Positions 42,080 through 50,044 of a DNA stretch of 64,000 nt are shown here, one piece after another; position 1 is the first letter of the stretch; the number at the start of each line of letters is the position of its first letter. Below the pieces are notes generated by a model, which worked only from the letters and a program-made list of their open reading frames with translations, was not told the origin of the DNA and made no database searches. This stretch comes from CADEED01 sp039931065 (GTDB lineage Bacteria; Pseudomonadota; Gammaproteobacteria; Steroidobacterales; Steroidobacteraceae): assembly GCA_039931065.1 (NCBI GenBank), contig JBDTSP010000012.1, positions 1-64,000 on the forward strand. Reading direction: 5' to 3'. The position numbers and the translations under genes were made by a program.

Positions 42080-43066
42080 ATGAGATCGGTATTCCTCGAT
42101 TTCGGCACGGTCAGCCACGACGACCTCGACACGGCAAGCCTCGAGCGCGTGTTGCCCGGCATCGTGCTGCATGCCACCTCGACCGACGCCGAGGTGGAGG
42201 AACGGATCGCGGGATGTGAGTTCATCCTCACCAACAAGCTGAACATCACGCGCGCACGTATGCGCGCCGTGCCTGGCCTGCGTTTCATCGGCCTGACAGC
42301 CACCGGCACCAACAACGTCGACCTCCAGGCCGCGCAGGAACTCGGGGTGGCGGTCTGCAACATCACCAACTACTGCACCGTGTCCGTGGCTCAACACGTG
42401 TTGGGTGCGATATTGATGCTCACCCATCGCTTCCGTGAGTACGGCCAGGCCGCGATCGACGGCACCTGGTCGAAGTCGGAGCAGTTCACAGTGCCCGGCG
42501 CGCCCATCCGCGAACTCGCCGGCAAGGTGCTAGGCATCGTGGGATACGGCACGCTCGGACGCGCGGTTGCAAAGGCGGTTCGCGATGGACTCGGAATGCG
42601 CGTGCTGGTAGCGGAGCGCCCGGGCTCGACGCAAGGCCGCGAATCCGACAGCTCGACGTCGATCGGGCCGGTGCGCGCGTCGTTCGATGAAGTCCTGCGC
42701 AGCGCGGATGTCCTGTCGCTGCACTGCCCGCTCACGCCCGCCACCACGGGCTTGATCGGCGCGCGCGAGCTTGCGCTGATGAAACCCGAGGCGTTGCTGA
42801 TCAATACCGCTCGCGGCGCGCTGGTCGATCTCGACGCGCTGGTCGACGCGCTTCGCGGTGGCGATCTGGGAGGCGCCGCGATCGACGTGTTGCCAAAGGA
42901 GCCGCCAACCGAAGGCAGTCCGCTGTTCGCACCGGGCATTCCAAATCTGCTGGTAACCCCGCATATCGCCTGGGCCGCATTCGAGGCGCGACAGCGCGCC
43001 GCAGACGAACTCGCGCTCAACGTCGAGGATTTCCTGCGCGGCGGACGGCGTGGCCGGGTCGTCTGA
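42080..43066 (+). CDS. D-2-hydroxyacid dehydrogenase (glycerate/hydroxypyruvate reductase-like)
   Basis: A 328-residue NAD(P)-dependent D-2-hydroxyacid dehydrogenase. Substrate-domain elements include FIGLTATGTNNVDLQAAQELGV; the nucleotide-binding loop is IVGYGTLGRAVA; the catalytic Arg lies in LINTARGALVDLDAL, the Asp/Glu partner in the GGAAIDVLPKEPP region, and the catalytic His in VTPHIAWAAFEARQR. The TPHIAWA ending is typical of glycerate dehydrogenases. It follows the RND gene by 6 nt, so may share its mRNA, though the link in function is unclear. It is convergent with the CHAT-domain gene (6 nt between stops). Confidence 0.9.
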   Translation: MRSVFLDFGTVSHDDLDTASLERVLPGIVLHATSTDAEVEERIAGCEFILTNKLNITRARMRAVPGLRFIGLTATGTNNVDLQAAQELGVAVCNITNYCTVSVAQHVLGAILMLTHRFREYGQAAIDGTWSKSEQFTVPGAPIRELAGKVLGIVGYGTLGRAVAKAVRDGLGMRVLVAERPGSTQGRESDSSTSIGPVRASFDEVLRSADVLSLHCPLTPATTGLIGARELALMKPEALLINTARGALVDLDALVDALRGGDLGGAAIDVLPKEPPTEGSPLFAPGIPNLLVTPHIAWAAFEARQRAADELALNVEDFLRGGRRGRVV

Positions 43067-43072
43067 GCGGTC

Positions 43073-46000
43073 TTACCGGTCGATACCACGCGATACGTCG
43101 AACACGGCCCACAGCGCCGGATCCGGCCATTCGCGCCGTACCGCCCGCATCGACTGCGACAACGCCGCGACCGGCGTCATGTGTCGCCGCACAACGCCTT
43201 CGTACAACCCGTCCATCAAGCGAGCTCCGGCCGCGTCCACCACTGGCCACAACGAGGCGACCACGGTTCGCGCGCCGACGGCATGCGCCGCATAACGCAT
43301 CCCTAACAATCCTTCACCGGCCGTGGCCTGGCCGAGCGCGGTGTCGCAGGCGCTCAGGACGACCAGGTCGGCGTTCATGCGATGCGTGAGCAGATCTCCC
43401 GCGAACACTTCGCCGACGCGCGGCTTGCCCGCGGCATCGACGGTGCTGAGTATCAGCGCCGAGAGTTGCGGTGCCTCCGTGTCGGCAACCGCGTGCCCGG
43501 CAAAATGGACGATCTGGTAGCCTTGCAGGTCCCGATCCAGCAAGCCGTCCCGGCTGGCGTCGAAACCCGACAGGACATCGACCGCCCCCGCGGGCAGTAG
43601 TTTGACGATGGCGGACGCCTCCCGCGCGGCCCCCGGGAGCCGCGCCCAGTTCCGCCCGCCGCGCAGCGTCGAGGGACCATCAGGGATGGCATCCGCACTT
43701 GCGGTCAGTGCGCCGAATCTTGAATCCTTGGTGGCATACACCGGATCGGCGACGACCAACGCCGTACGGATGCGCCCGATGCTTCTGGGTATTTTTCCCG
43801 CCGCGGCCATGATGCTCGGCGCTACCGCCACGTCGTGCGAATCGATCAGAAAACGCAGCTGGGTTCCCGAGCCGGACGCGAGCGCGGCGAACGGCACGGT
43901 ATGGAGCGTTCCGTCCGGGACAAAAATCACGGTGCGGGCGCCCGCCAGTTCCGCCTGCAGCGGACCCACGATCAGAGCGTGTAGTTCACGCAAGCGATGC
44001 AGACGCACCTCCTGCCCGACCGAGGTCAGCCCGCGCATCGCGCCGTGAACTGCGCGCGCCGCCGTTTCGATCAGCGCGGTCGACCCGAGATCGATCAGCT
44101 TCGTGCGCCCACGGGTGATCAGCCACGCGAAGGTTTGTTCTTCGCCAGTCCAGTATTCCACCACGGCGACGTCAGCGGGGATGGTGCCGATGGCCGCGCG
44201 CAGCGAAAGGTCGAGGTCTACCGTGTGTACCGCGGGCACAGCGACTTCTCCACCCAGCAGATCGATTTCGCGCAACAGGTTCGCGGTCTCCGCGCGCAGT
44301 AACTGCAATCGGGAATCGGCCGCGGGCAGTCGCTCGGACAGCGTCTCGATCTGCTGGCGATGTGCGGCGACCTGTTCGAACAATTCGCGCGGTCGTGCAC
44401 TCATCGAACCGGCACGCGATCTTTCGCTGGCCAACGCCTGTTGCCTGAAATCCTCGAGTGCGCGATTGCGCGACTTTTCGGCAATGGCCAGTGCCGCGGT
44501 TGGATCGGCTGGCGCGTGGCTGCCGCACGAATCGGCATTCGCCAGCACTCCGATCGCGAAGCCGAATGCCGGTCGCAGCGGCCGCCACAAGGCCGCGCGC
44601 AGAGTCGGGTTGTTGCTCGATACGCGAATATCCTCCGCTCGCGTCATGGCCTGTTCGGCGACCGCGAGCGCACCGGCACGATCTCCGCGCGCGCAGGTGG
44701 CTCTTGCCTGCACCAGGGTCGCGCGAAACTCCGCGGGCACCATTTCCTTTTCATGGAAAAATTCGCGCGCTTCACGGGCATCGTGAATCGCTGCATCCAG
44801 CTCGCGCGCCAGTGTCTCCGTGCGTGCGCGCTCCAGCACCGCCCGCATGCGGATGACAGGGTCCGTCAACTTTTCGTCGGCGAGCAAGGCATCGAGCGCC
44901 TTGCGCGCCGGCGCCGCAGCACCACTGTCGATCTGATCGCGCGCGATGTCGACGCCGATCCGCGCCCGCTGCGACGGTGATTGCGACAGGCGCAACGCTT
45001 CCTGCCGGCGAGCGATCGATTCCGCAAGCCGACCGGTGTCGCGCAGCACTTCCGCCGATCCGCGCAACGACGCGATGCGGCCTGTCCGGTCGCGCTCCAC
45101 GGGACGCAGCGCCAAGGCGCGGTCGAGGTATGCGAGCGCGTCCGGATAGTTGCCGATCGCCTCGTAGGTGATGCCGATGCCGTGCAATGCGCGCGCCTGA
45201 TCGTCCACGACCTGCGTACGCATCGCGAGCGCCAGGGCTTCGGAGTAGTGACGCAAGGCGACGTCGTGTCGTCCCAGCAGGTACTCGGTGAAGGCGACAT
45301 TGACCAGCGTGTTCCCATACACCTCGGGTTCCGTGCGCGCGTCGAGCCCGCGCAGGGCTTCCGAAAAGTGTGCCAGCGCTTCCGGATACCGGGCGAGTTC
45401 GAGTGCGGAAACCGCGATGTTCTGGTTTGCCTGAGCCCGGCGTGCCGGTTCGTCCTGCCCCTCGAACGCGGCCAATACACGCCGATTCATGCGCAGTGCC
45501 TGTTGGTAATCCTCCGCGTAGTACAGCACCTTCGCGGCAAACGCCAAGGCGAAGGCGGAGTCATAGCGTTCGTTGCGCTGCGCGTGACTCTCTGCCACGG
45601 CTAACAACTCGTCGATGGCCGCCTTGTACATCGGTGCGGCCGCGGAATGCGGGGCGTCTTGCTGCGCGAGCTCCGCGTGGGCACGTGCCCAGAAGAAGCG
45701 CGCGCGGTCACGTCCATACTCGCTGCCGATCGATTCGAAGGATTTCCGGGCGGTGCGCGCGGCGTCGGCCGCCCGCTTCCAGGCTCCGTTCCCGATGAGT
45801 TCGGCGGCGGCGTAAACCAGTTGCGACTGCGCGGTGGTGAAGCCTCCCGCACCATTCAATACTTGCATTGCGCGGGCGTAGTCCTGCGAAGCGATCAGGT
45901 ACGCACGGTCGGCGCTGCCGGCCGGCGCCTCGAGCAGGCCCGCGCTTATCATTTGTCCGCGCGCAAAGGCCGCATCGCCCGCGGCGGCGGCCTGCAGTCC

Positions 46001-46414
46001 CTCGACACAATGGCGCGCCAGGCGCGGGTCGAGCGCGAAGACTTTCAGTGCGACGCTCCCGTGTGTGCGCTCGAGGCCGACGATCGCGAGCCCAACGTCC
46101 CGACGCTTGCCGGATTCGAGCAGCAGGCGTTGCGGCGCCCAGCGGCGCAGCGGGTTGTCGAACCTGCGAACCCCGGTTACACCGGGTTCCTGCAATTCCA
46201 GCCGCGCGTCCGTGCCTTTCTCGGTCGCCTCGATGAGTACGCGCACGTTCGCCGGGATGTTGACGCTGCGCTCCGCGCGCGCGGTATTGATCACCTCGAC
46301 GTCGAGTTGCTGAAGCGGCGGTCCGGCCGGCGCATCGCAGGTCGCGACCCGGGCTTGGGCAGGGAGCAGTGCAAATGCGGCCGCGATACCTGGAAGCAAA
46401 CCGGCTGGAGTCAT
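43073..46414 (-). CDS. TPR-CHAT protein (caspase-like peptidase), probably exported
   Basis: About 1,113 residues. The N-terminus has a hydrophobic signal-like stretch (GLLPGIAAAFALLPAQARVATC), then a beta-rich segment to ~130, many TPR helical pairs (about 200-620, e.g. LGRHDVALRHYSEALALAMRTQ), and a C-terminal CHAT (caspase-like) domain. The catalytic dyad is present: His974 in IVHFAGHAVAD and Cys1023 in VVLSACDTALGQ, followed by GEGLLGMRYAAHAVGARTVVASLWPV, which is classical CHAT. Proteins like this include the TPR-CHAT proteases of type III-E CRISPR systems, but no CRISPR genes are here. Substrate and trigger unknown. ATG 46414 is chosen because the signal begins there and it avoids overlap with the NUDIX gene; an ATG at 46486 is possible. 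Confidence 0.85.
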   Translation of the reverse strand: MTPAGLLPGIAAAFALLPAQARVATCDAPAGPPLQQLDVEVINTARAERSVNIPANVRVLIEATEKGTDARLELQEPGVTGVRRFDNPLRRWAPQRLLLESGKRRDVGLAIVGLERTHGSVALKVFALDPRLARHCVEGLQAAAAGDAAFARGQMISAGLLEAPAGSADRAYLIASQDYARAMQVLNGAGGFTTAQSQLVYAAAELIGNGAWKRAADAARTARKSFESIGSEYGRDRARFFWARAHAELAQQDAPHSAAAPMYKAAIDELLAVAESHAQRNERYDSAFALAFAAKVLYYAEDYQQALRMNRRVLAAFEGQDEPARRAQANQNIAVSALELARYPEALAHFSEALRGLDARTEPEVYGNTLVNVAFTEYLLGRHDVALRHYSEALALAMRTQVVDDQARALHGIGITYEAIGNYPDALAYLDRALALRPVERDRTGRIASLRGSAEVLRDTGRLAESIARRQEALRLSQSPSQRARIGVDIARDQIDSGAAAPARKALDALLADEKLTDPVIRMRAVLERARTETLARELDAAIHDAREAREFFHEKEMVPAEFRATLVQARATCARGDRAGALAVAEQAMTRAEDIRVSSNNPTLRAALWRPLRPAFGFAIGVLANADSCGSHAPADPTAALAIAEKSRNRALEDFRQQALASERSRAGSMSARPRELFEQVAAHRQQIETLSERLPAADSRLQLLRAETANLLREIDLLGGEVAVPAVHTVDLDLSLRAAIGTIPADVAVVEYWTGEEQTFAWLITRGRTKLIDLGSTALIETAARAVHGAMRGLTSVGQEVRLHRLRELHALIVGPLQAELAGARTVIFVPDGTLHTVPFAALASGSGTQLRFLIDSHDVAVAPSIMAAAGKIPRSIGRIRTALVVADPVYATKDSRFGALTASADAIPDGPSTLRGGRNWARLPGAAREASAIVKLLPAGAVDVLSGFDASRDGLLDRDLQGYQIVHFAGHAVADTEAPQLSALILSTVDAAGKPRVGEVFAGDLLTHRMNADLVVLSACDTALGQATAGEGLLGMRYAAHAVGARTVVASLWPVVDAAGARLMDGLYEGVVRRHMTPVAALSQSMRAVRREWPDPALWAVFDVSRGIDR

Positions 46415-46446
46415 CCATGCAGGCTGCCCCAGCCATCGAGCCAGCG

Positions 46447-46902
46447 TCAATCGACTCGGTCTCGCGCCCAATCCAAAACCGGCCACAAGCGCTCGGGCAA
46501 CAACTGCCCGGCTGTCTCCCAGTCACACCAGCGCCAGTCGTGATGTTCGGGCTTCCCGAGCTCGGGATTGACCGGCAGGAATACCTTGTCGGTCGTGGTA
46601 CGCGCGACGAAGTAGCGCGCCACCTTCTTCTCGCGGCCATAAGGCGCGGTGTCGATACATTTCTCGCCCCAGGGAAATTCCAGGTCGTCGAGCGTGGTCT
46701 CCTCGCGGGTTTCGCGCCGCGCGGTAGTTAGCGGCGATTCTCCGGGTTCGACTCGTCCCTTGGGGAAATCCCAATAGTTGTAGACGCGCAGCAGCAGCAC
46801 GCGCCAGCCCTCGACGCCGTTGCGCACGACCACCACGCCGGCGGACAGCACCGCAGGTTCGGGCGCGGCAATCGAGTCGGTGGAGTGGCTGCGTGAAGTC
46901 AT
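46447..46902 (-). CDS. NUDIX hydrolase
   Basis: A 151-residue NUDIX-fold pyrophosphatase. The Nudix box reads GRVEPGESPLTTARRETREETTL: the metal-binding RExxEE core is intact, while the usual Gly near the end of the box is Thr. N-terminal SAGVVVVRNGVEGWRVLLLRVYNYWDFPKG is typical of the diadenosine polyphosphate/RNA-cap clade. Substrate undetermined. The ATG at 46902 is favoured; an upstream ATG at 46926 is possible. It lies before the TPR-CHAT gene on the same strand with 32 nt between, so the two may be co-transcribed. Confidence 0.85.
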   Translation of the reverse strand: MTSRSHSTDSIAAPEPAVLSAGVVVVRNGVEGWRVLLLRVYNYWDFPKGRVEPGESPLTTARRETREETTLDDLEFPWGEKCIDTAPYGREKKVARYFVARTTTDKVFLPVNPELGKPEHHDWRWCDWETAGQLLPERLWPVLDWARDRVD

Positions 46903-46982
46903 GCGCGATGATGCGCGCAGCCACACTGGCCGGGGAATAGGTGAAAGTGACGTCCGGCGGGGGCCGGACGTCCCAGTTTCAC

Positions 46983-47552
46983 CTAGGCGGCAAGCTCGGT
47001 GGAATCAGCCGCAACCGGTTGGCTCTGCTCGAACTCCAGGACTCCCGCCACGGCGTGAATCGTCGCCGCGATACGCACCGCGCTTTGAATCGCCTCACGC
47101 GCAACGTCGTGTGAACGCAGCTTTTTCTCGTGTGAAGTCACGCACAGCCCGCAACCGTTCACCGCCGACACGGCCAGCGAGATCAACTCGAAATCTAGTT
47201 CGTCGATACCGTGGTTGGCGATCACGTTCATGCGCAGGCGCGCGGGCATGGTCTGGTACTCCGCGTCTTCCACCAGGTGTAGGAAGCGGTAGTAGATGTT
47301 GTTCATGCCCATGATCGCCGCGGCCGCCTTGGCTCCCTCGATGTCGAGGTCCGCCAGGTGAGCGCGCGACTCCGCCTCCACGCTGCGCGCAAACGAGGTG
47401 TTGCGCGCAGCGATGGCGGACGCCAGGGCGATCGACCAGATCTGCTTCTCGTTGAGTCCGGGCGCACCCTGTGAGGTGAGCACGGTGCCGAGGTTCAGCT
47501 TGAGGTCGCGCGCGTAATCGGGAAGCGCGTCTCTGATCTGTTCAATCTTCAT
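46983..47552 (-). CDS. ahpD: Alkyl hydroperoxidase AhpD
   Basis: A 189-residue carboxymuconolactone-decarboxylase fold protein. The AhpD active site is complete: Glu122 (LDFELISLAVS), Cys134-x-x-Cys137 (NGCGLCVTSHE) and His141, each 4 positions from the Mycobacterium tuberculosis numbering (118, 130, 133, 137) as I remember it. AhpD passes reducing equivalents from lipoylated protein to AhpC and has weak peroxidase activity. It follows ahpC by 20 nt on the same strand. ATG 47552 is preferred because GGAGAG lies just upstream of it. Confidence 0.93.
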   Translation of the reverse strand: MKIEQIRDALPDYARDLKLNLGTVLTSQGAPGLNEKQIWSIALASAIAARNTSFARSVEAESRAHLADLDIEGAKAAAAIMGMNNIYYRFLHLVEDAEYQTMPARLRMNVIANHGIDELDFELISLAVSAVNGCGLCVTSHEKKLRSHDVAREAIQSAVRIAATIHAVAGVLEFEQSQPVAADSTELAA

Positions 47553-47572
47553 GACTCTCTCCACTAGTTAGA

Positions 47573-48112
47573 TCAGGCGGCCTTAAGCGTGTCTTCGCCG
47601 GCCTTCCAGTTGCAGGGGCAAAGCTCGTCGGTCTGCAACGCATCGAGCACGCGCAGCACTTCTTCCGGGCTGCGGCCGACCGACAGGTCGGTGACGTACA
47701 CGAAGCGGATCACGCCTTCCGGATCCACGATGTAGGTCGCGCGCTGTGCGACGCCTGCATCTTTGTCGAGGATGCCGAGTTCGCTCGACAACTCGCGCTT
47801 GATGTCCGAGAGCATCGGAAACGGCAATGTCTTCAACTCGTCCTTGGTGCTGCGCCAGGCGTGGTGCACGTATTCGCTGTCCGTCGAAACGCCGAGCAGC
47901 TGCGCGTCGCGTGCCTTGAATTCCTTGTCGAGCTTGCCGAACGCGGCAATCTCGGTCGGGCAGACGAAGGTGAAATCCTTCGGCCAGAAGAAAACCACCC
48001 GCCACTTGCCCTTGTTCGTGTCCTGGTCGAAAGGCTGGAAAGCCTTCGCCTGGTCGTTCGAAACGACCCCGGTGAGCGAATACACGGGAAATTTCTGTCC
48101 AATACCTAACAT
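47573..48112 (-). CDS. ahpC: Alkyl hydroperoxide reductase AhpC (AhpD-dependent type)
   Basis: A 179-residue 2-Cys peroxiredoxin reducing H2O2, organic peroxides and peroxynitrite. The peroxidatic Cys51 sits in FTFVCPTE; the C-terminal pair Cys165/Cys167 (DELCPCNWK) is the three-Cys pattern of the mycobacterial-type AhpC that is reduced by AhpD rather than by AhpF, in agreement with ahpD next door and no ahpF in sight. GGAG precedes the ATG at 48112. It is divergent from oxyR across a region with an OxyR-type site, so induction by peroxide through OxyR is very likely. Confidence 0.95.
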   Translation of the reverse strand: MLGIGQKFPVYSLTGVVSNDQAKAFQPFDQDTNKGKWRVVFFWPKDFTFVCPTEIAAFGKLDKEFKARDAQLLGVSTDSEYVHHAWRSTKDELKTLPFPMLSDIKRELSSELGILDKDAGVAQRATYIVDPEGVIRFVYVTDLSVGRSPEEVLRVLDALQTDELCPCNWKAGEDTLKAA

Positions 48113-48219
48113 CGATTACTCCTTCATTTAATCTGCGGAAAACCCGCTCGCGCTGCGTGCTGAACGCATGGCGCGGCTTCGTTGGCGGGCATTCTCCGGG
48201 CTAACCCCGGTTTCAGCCA

Positions 48220-48256
48220 ATCGATTGATTGTATAAACTCAATAGAGCGCATCTAT
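48220..48256. promoter_or_regulatory. OxyR binding site between ahpC and oxyR
   Basis: Four tetranucleotides at exact 7-nt spacing: ATCG (48220-48223), GTAT (48231-48234), ATAG (48242-48245) and CTAT (48253-48256). Against the OxyR consensus ATAG-N7-CTAT-N7-ATAG-N7-CTAT this is 14 of 16 matches, with the second half perfect. It is 20 nt upstream of the oxyR start and about 110 nt from ahpC, suited to autoregulation and to activation of ahpCD. Confidence 0.85.
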
Positions 48257-48275
48257 CGAATTGCCCGGAGTTCAA

Positions 48276-49172
48276 TTGGCCGATCTCAAACTCAAAGACC
48301 TGCGTTACCTCGTGGCCGTTGCCGACACACGCCACTTCGGCCGCGCGGCCGAGCGCACCTTCGTGAGCCAGCCGACCCTGTCCGCGCAGCTCAAGAAACT
48401 CGAGGAGTACCTGGGCGTGCAACTCATCGAGCGCGCGCCGAAACGCGTGTCGTTGACCGCGGCCGGCGAAGAGGTGGTCGAACGCGCTCGCCGCATCCTC
48501 GAGGCCAGCGACGAGATCGTGGAACTCGCCAAGGGCCACAGCGATCCGCTCGCCGGCCGGCTGAAACTGGCGCTGCTGCCGACCATCGGGCCCTATCTAC
48601 TGCCGCACGTGGCCGTCAAACTGCGCAAGCAGCTGCCACGCCTCGAACTCATGTTGTACGAGTATCAGACTGACGTGATGCTCGAGAAACTGCATTCGGG
48701 GGAAATCGATGTCGGAATCCTGGCATTGCCGGTGTCCATGGATGGACTTGATTCCTGCGAGCTGTACAAAGAGCCTTTCATGGTCGCGATGCCGAGCGGC
48801 CATCGCCTGGAGAAACGTGCCAGCATCAAGATCGAAGATCTGAATGACGAAACACTCCTGCTGCTCGAAGACGGCCACTGCCTGCGCGATCAGGCGCTCG
48901 AGATCTGCTCGGGCGCCGGTTTGCACGAAAAGCAGGACTTCCGTGCCACGAGTCTCGAGACCTTGCGGCAGATGGTGGCTTCGGGGGTCGGCATCACGCT
49001 GCTGCCGGAGCTCGCCGGCCGCGGTGCCTACGGCAATGCGCGCGGCGTCGTGATCAGGCCTTTCGCGAAACCGGTGCCGACGCGCACCATCGGCGCGGTA
49101 TGGCGCAAATCCACCGCGCGGCGTTCGGTCATCATGGCGCTGGCGAAGCAGATCTCGGGATCCGCATTGTGA
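48276..49172 (+). CDS. oxyR: Peroxide-sensing LysR regulator OxyR
   Basis: A 298-residue LysR-type activator that senses H2O2 by disulfide formation. The N-terminal wHTH is LRYLVAVADTRHFGRAAERTFVSQPTLSAQLKKLEEYLG; the redox pair is Cys202 and Cys211 in EDGHCLRDQALEICSG, the same 9-residue spacing as Cys199/Cys208 in E. coli OxyR. The start is probably TTG 48276, with GGAG 5 nt before it; TTG 48261 is an alternative. Unusually it is not alone: the stop overlaps the GTG of an alpha/beta hydrolase, which overlaps a lipase-CHAT gene, so OxyR heads a three-gene coupled unit. Confidence 0.95.
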   Translation: MADLKLKDLRYLVAVADTRHFGRAAERTFVSQPTLSAQLKKLEEYLGVQLIERAPKRVSLTAAGEEVVERARRILEASDEIVELAKGHSDPLAGRLKLALLPTIGPYLLPHVAVKLRKQLPRLELMLYEYQTDVMLEKLHSGEIDVGILALPVSMDGLDSCELYKEPFMVAMPSGHRLEKRASIKIEDLNDETLLLLEDGHCLRDQALEICSGAGLHEKQDFRATSLETLRQMVASGVGITLLPELAGRGAYGNARGVVIRPFAKPVPTRTIGAVWRKSTARRSVIMALAKQISGSAL

Positions 49173-50044
49173 GTTCGGTACCGGAGCCATTCCAATTGCG
49201 TGCGGCCGACGGCCGCACGCTCGCGGCGCACTGGTTCGGCGCGGCGCAGCGTCGCGGCGGCATCGTCATCAACGCCGGCACCGGGTTTCCGCAGACTTTC
49301 TATTTCAAGCTGGCTGGTTACGCGGCCGAACGCGGGTACGACGCGCTGGTATACGACTACCGCGGCATGGGCGCATCCGCGCCCGTGGACCTCGCCACTG
49401 AAACCACGCTCATGAGTGACTGGGGCCTGCTGGATATGCGCGCCGCGCTCGCTGTCGCCGCCGAGCGTGTGCGCGGCGCGCCGCTTGCGACGATTGGTCA
49501 CAGCATCGGCGGCCAGTTTCTCGGGTTGCTCGGCAATCATGCGTTGGCGCGCGCACACGTGCAGATCGCGACCTCCGTCGGGTACTGGCCCTGGGAACAC
49601 GCGCCGTTCCGATATCTCGCGTGGTGGTTCTGGCGGGTGCATGGGCCGCTGATGTTGGCCATCAAAGGTTACATCCCGACGGGCGGCGGCTGGGCTGGGC
49701 TGCCGTTGCCGCGCGGTGTCTATGAAGAGTGGCGCCGCTGGTGTCTGCGGCCCGATCATTTCGGCCCCGAGCTCTCGACGCGCCTGAAGGACAACGTCTT
49801 CGCCGAGATCCGTGCGCCGTTGCTGACGGTCGGTTTCACCGACGATCCGATCGCGACGCGCCGCACCGTTGGCGAGATCAACAAGTTCTTCCCGAATGCG
49901 CAGCGCGAGTCGCGCTGGTATTCGCCCGCGGACGCCGGCGGCAAGCGCATCGGACACGAAGGATTCTTCGCCTCACGCAATCGCGACACGTTGTGGCGCC
50001 CGGTGCTCGACTGGATAGACGCCCGGCTCGGGGTGGCGGCATGA
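49169..50044 (+). CDS. Alpha/beta hydrolase (COG4757-like) in oxyR operon
   Basis: A 291-residue serine hydrolase. The N-terminal FQLRAADGRTLAAHWFGAAQRRGGIVINAGTGFPQTFY segment and the YDYRGMGAS turn are typical of predicted hydrolases such as COG4757; the nucleophile elbow is GHSIGGQ, with an acid likely in VGFTDDPIA and the His in GHEGFF near the C-terminus. Substrate unknown; esters or lipids are plausible. The GTG at 49169 overlaps the oxyR stop (GTGA, 49169-49172) and its stop overlaps the next ATG (ATGA, 50041-50044), so the three proteins are translationally coupled. Frames starting upstream merely read oxyR in another phase. Confidence 0.82.
   Translation: MSSVPEPFQLRAADGRTLAAHWFGAAQRRGGIVINAGTGFPQTFYFKLAGYAAERGYDALVYDYRGMGASAPVDLATETTLMSDWGLLDMRAALAVAAERVRGAPLATIGHSIGGQFLGLLGNHALARAHVQIATSVGYWPWEHAPFRYLAWWFWRVHGPLMLAIKGYIPTGGGWAGLPLPRGVYEEWRRWCLRPDHFGPELSTRLKDNVFAEIRAPLLTVGFTDDPIATRRTVGEINKFFPNAQRESRWYSPADAGGKRIGHEGFFASRNRDTLWRPVLDWIDARLGVAA

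Noticed and set aside
43073..46414. Type III-E CRISPR (TPR-CHAT with gRAMP) hypothesis
   Set aside because: No repeats, Cas7-fusion effector or adaptation genes are seen within the window.
49729..50040. N-terminal extension of the CHAT fusion
   Set aside because: The extension is the alpha/beta hydrolase gene in another frame; ATG 50041 gives a clean ATGA overlap.
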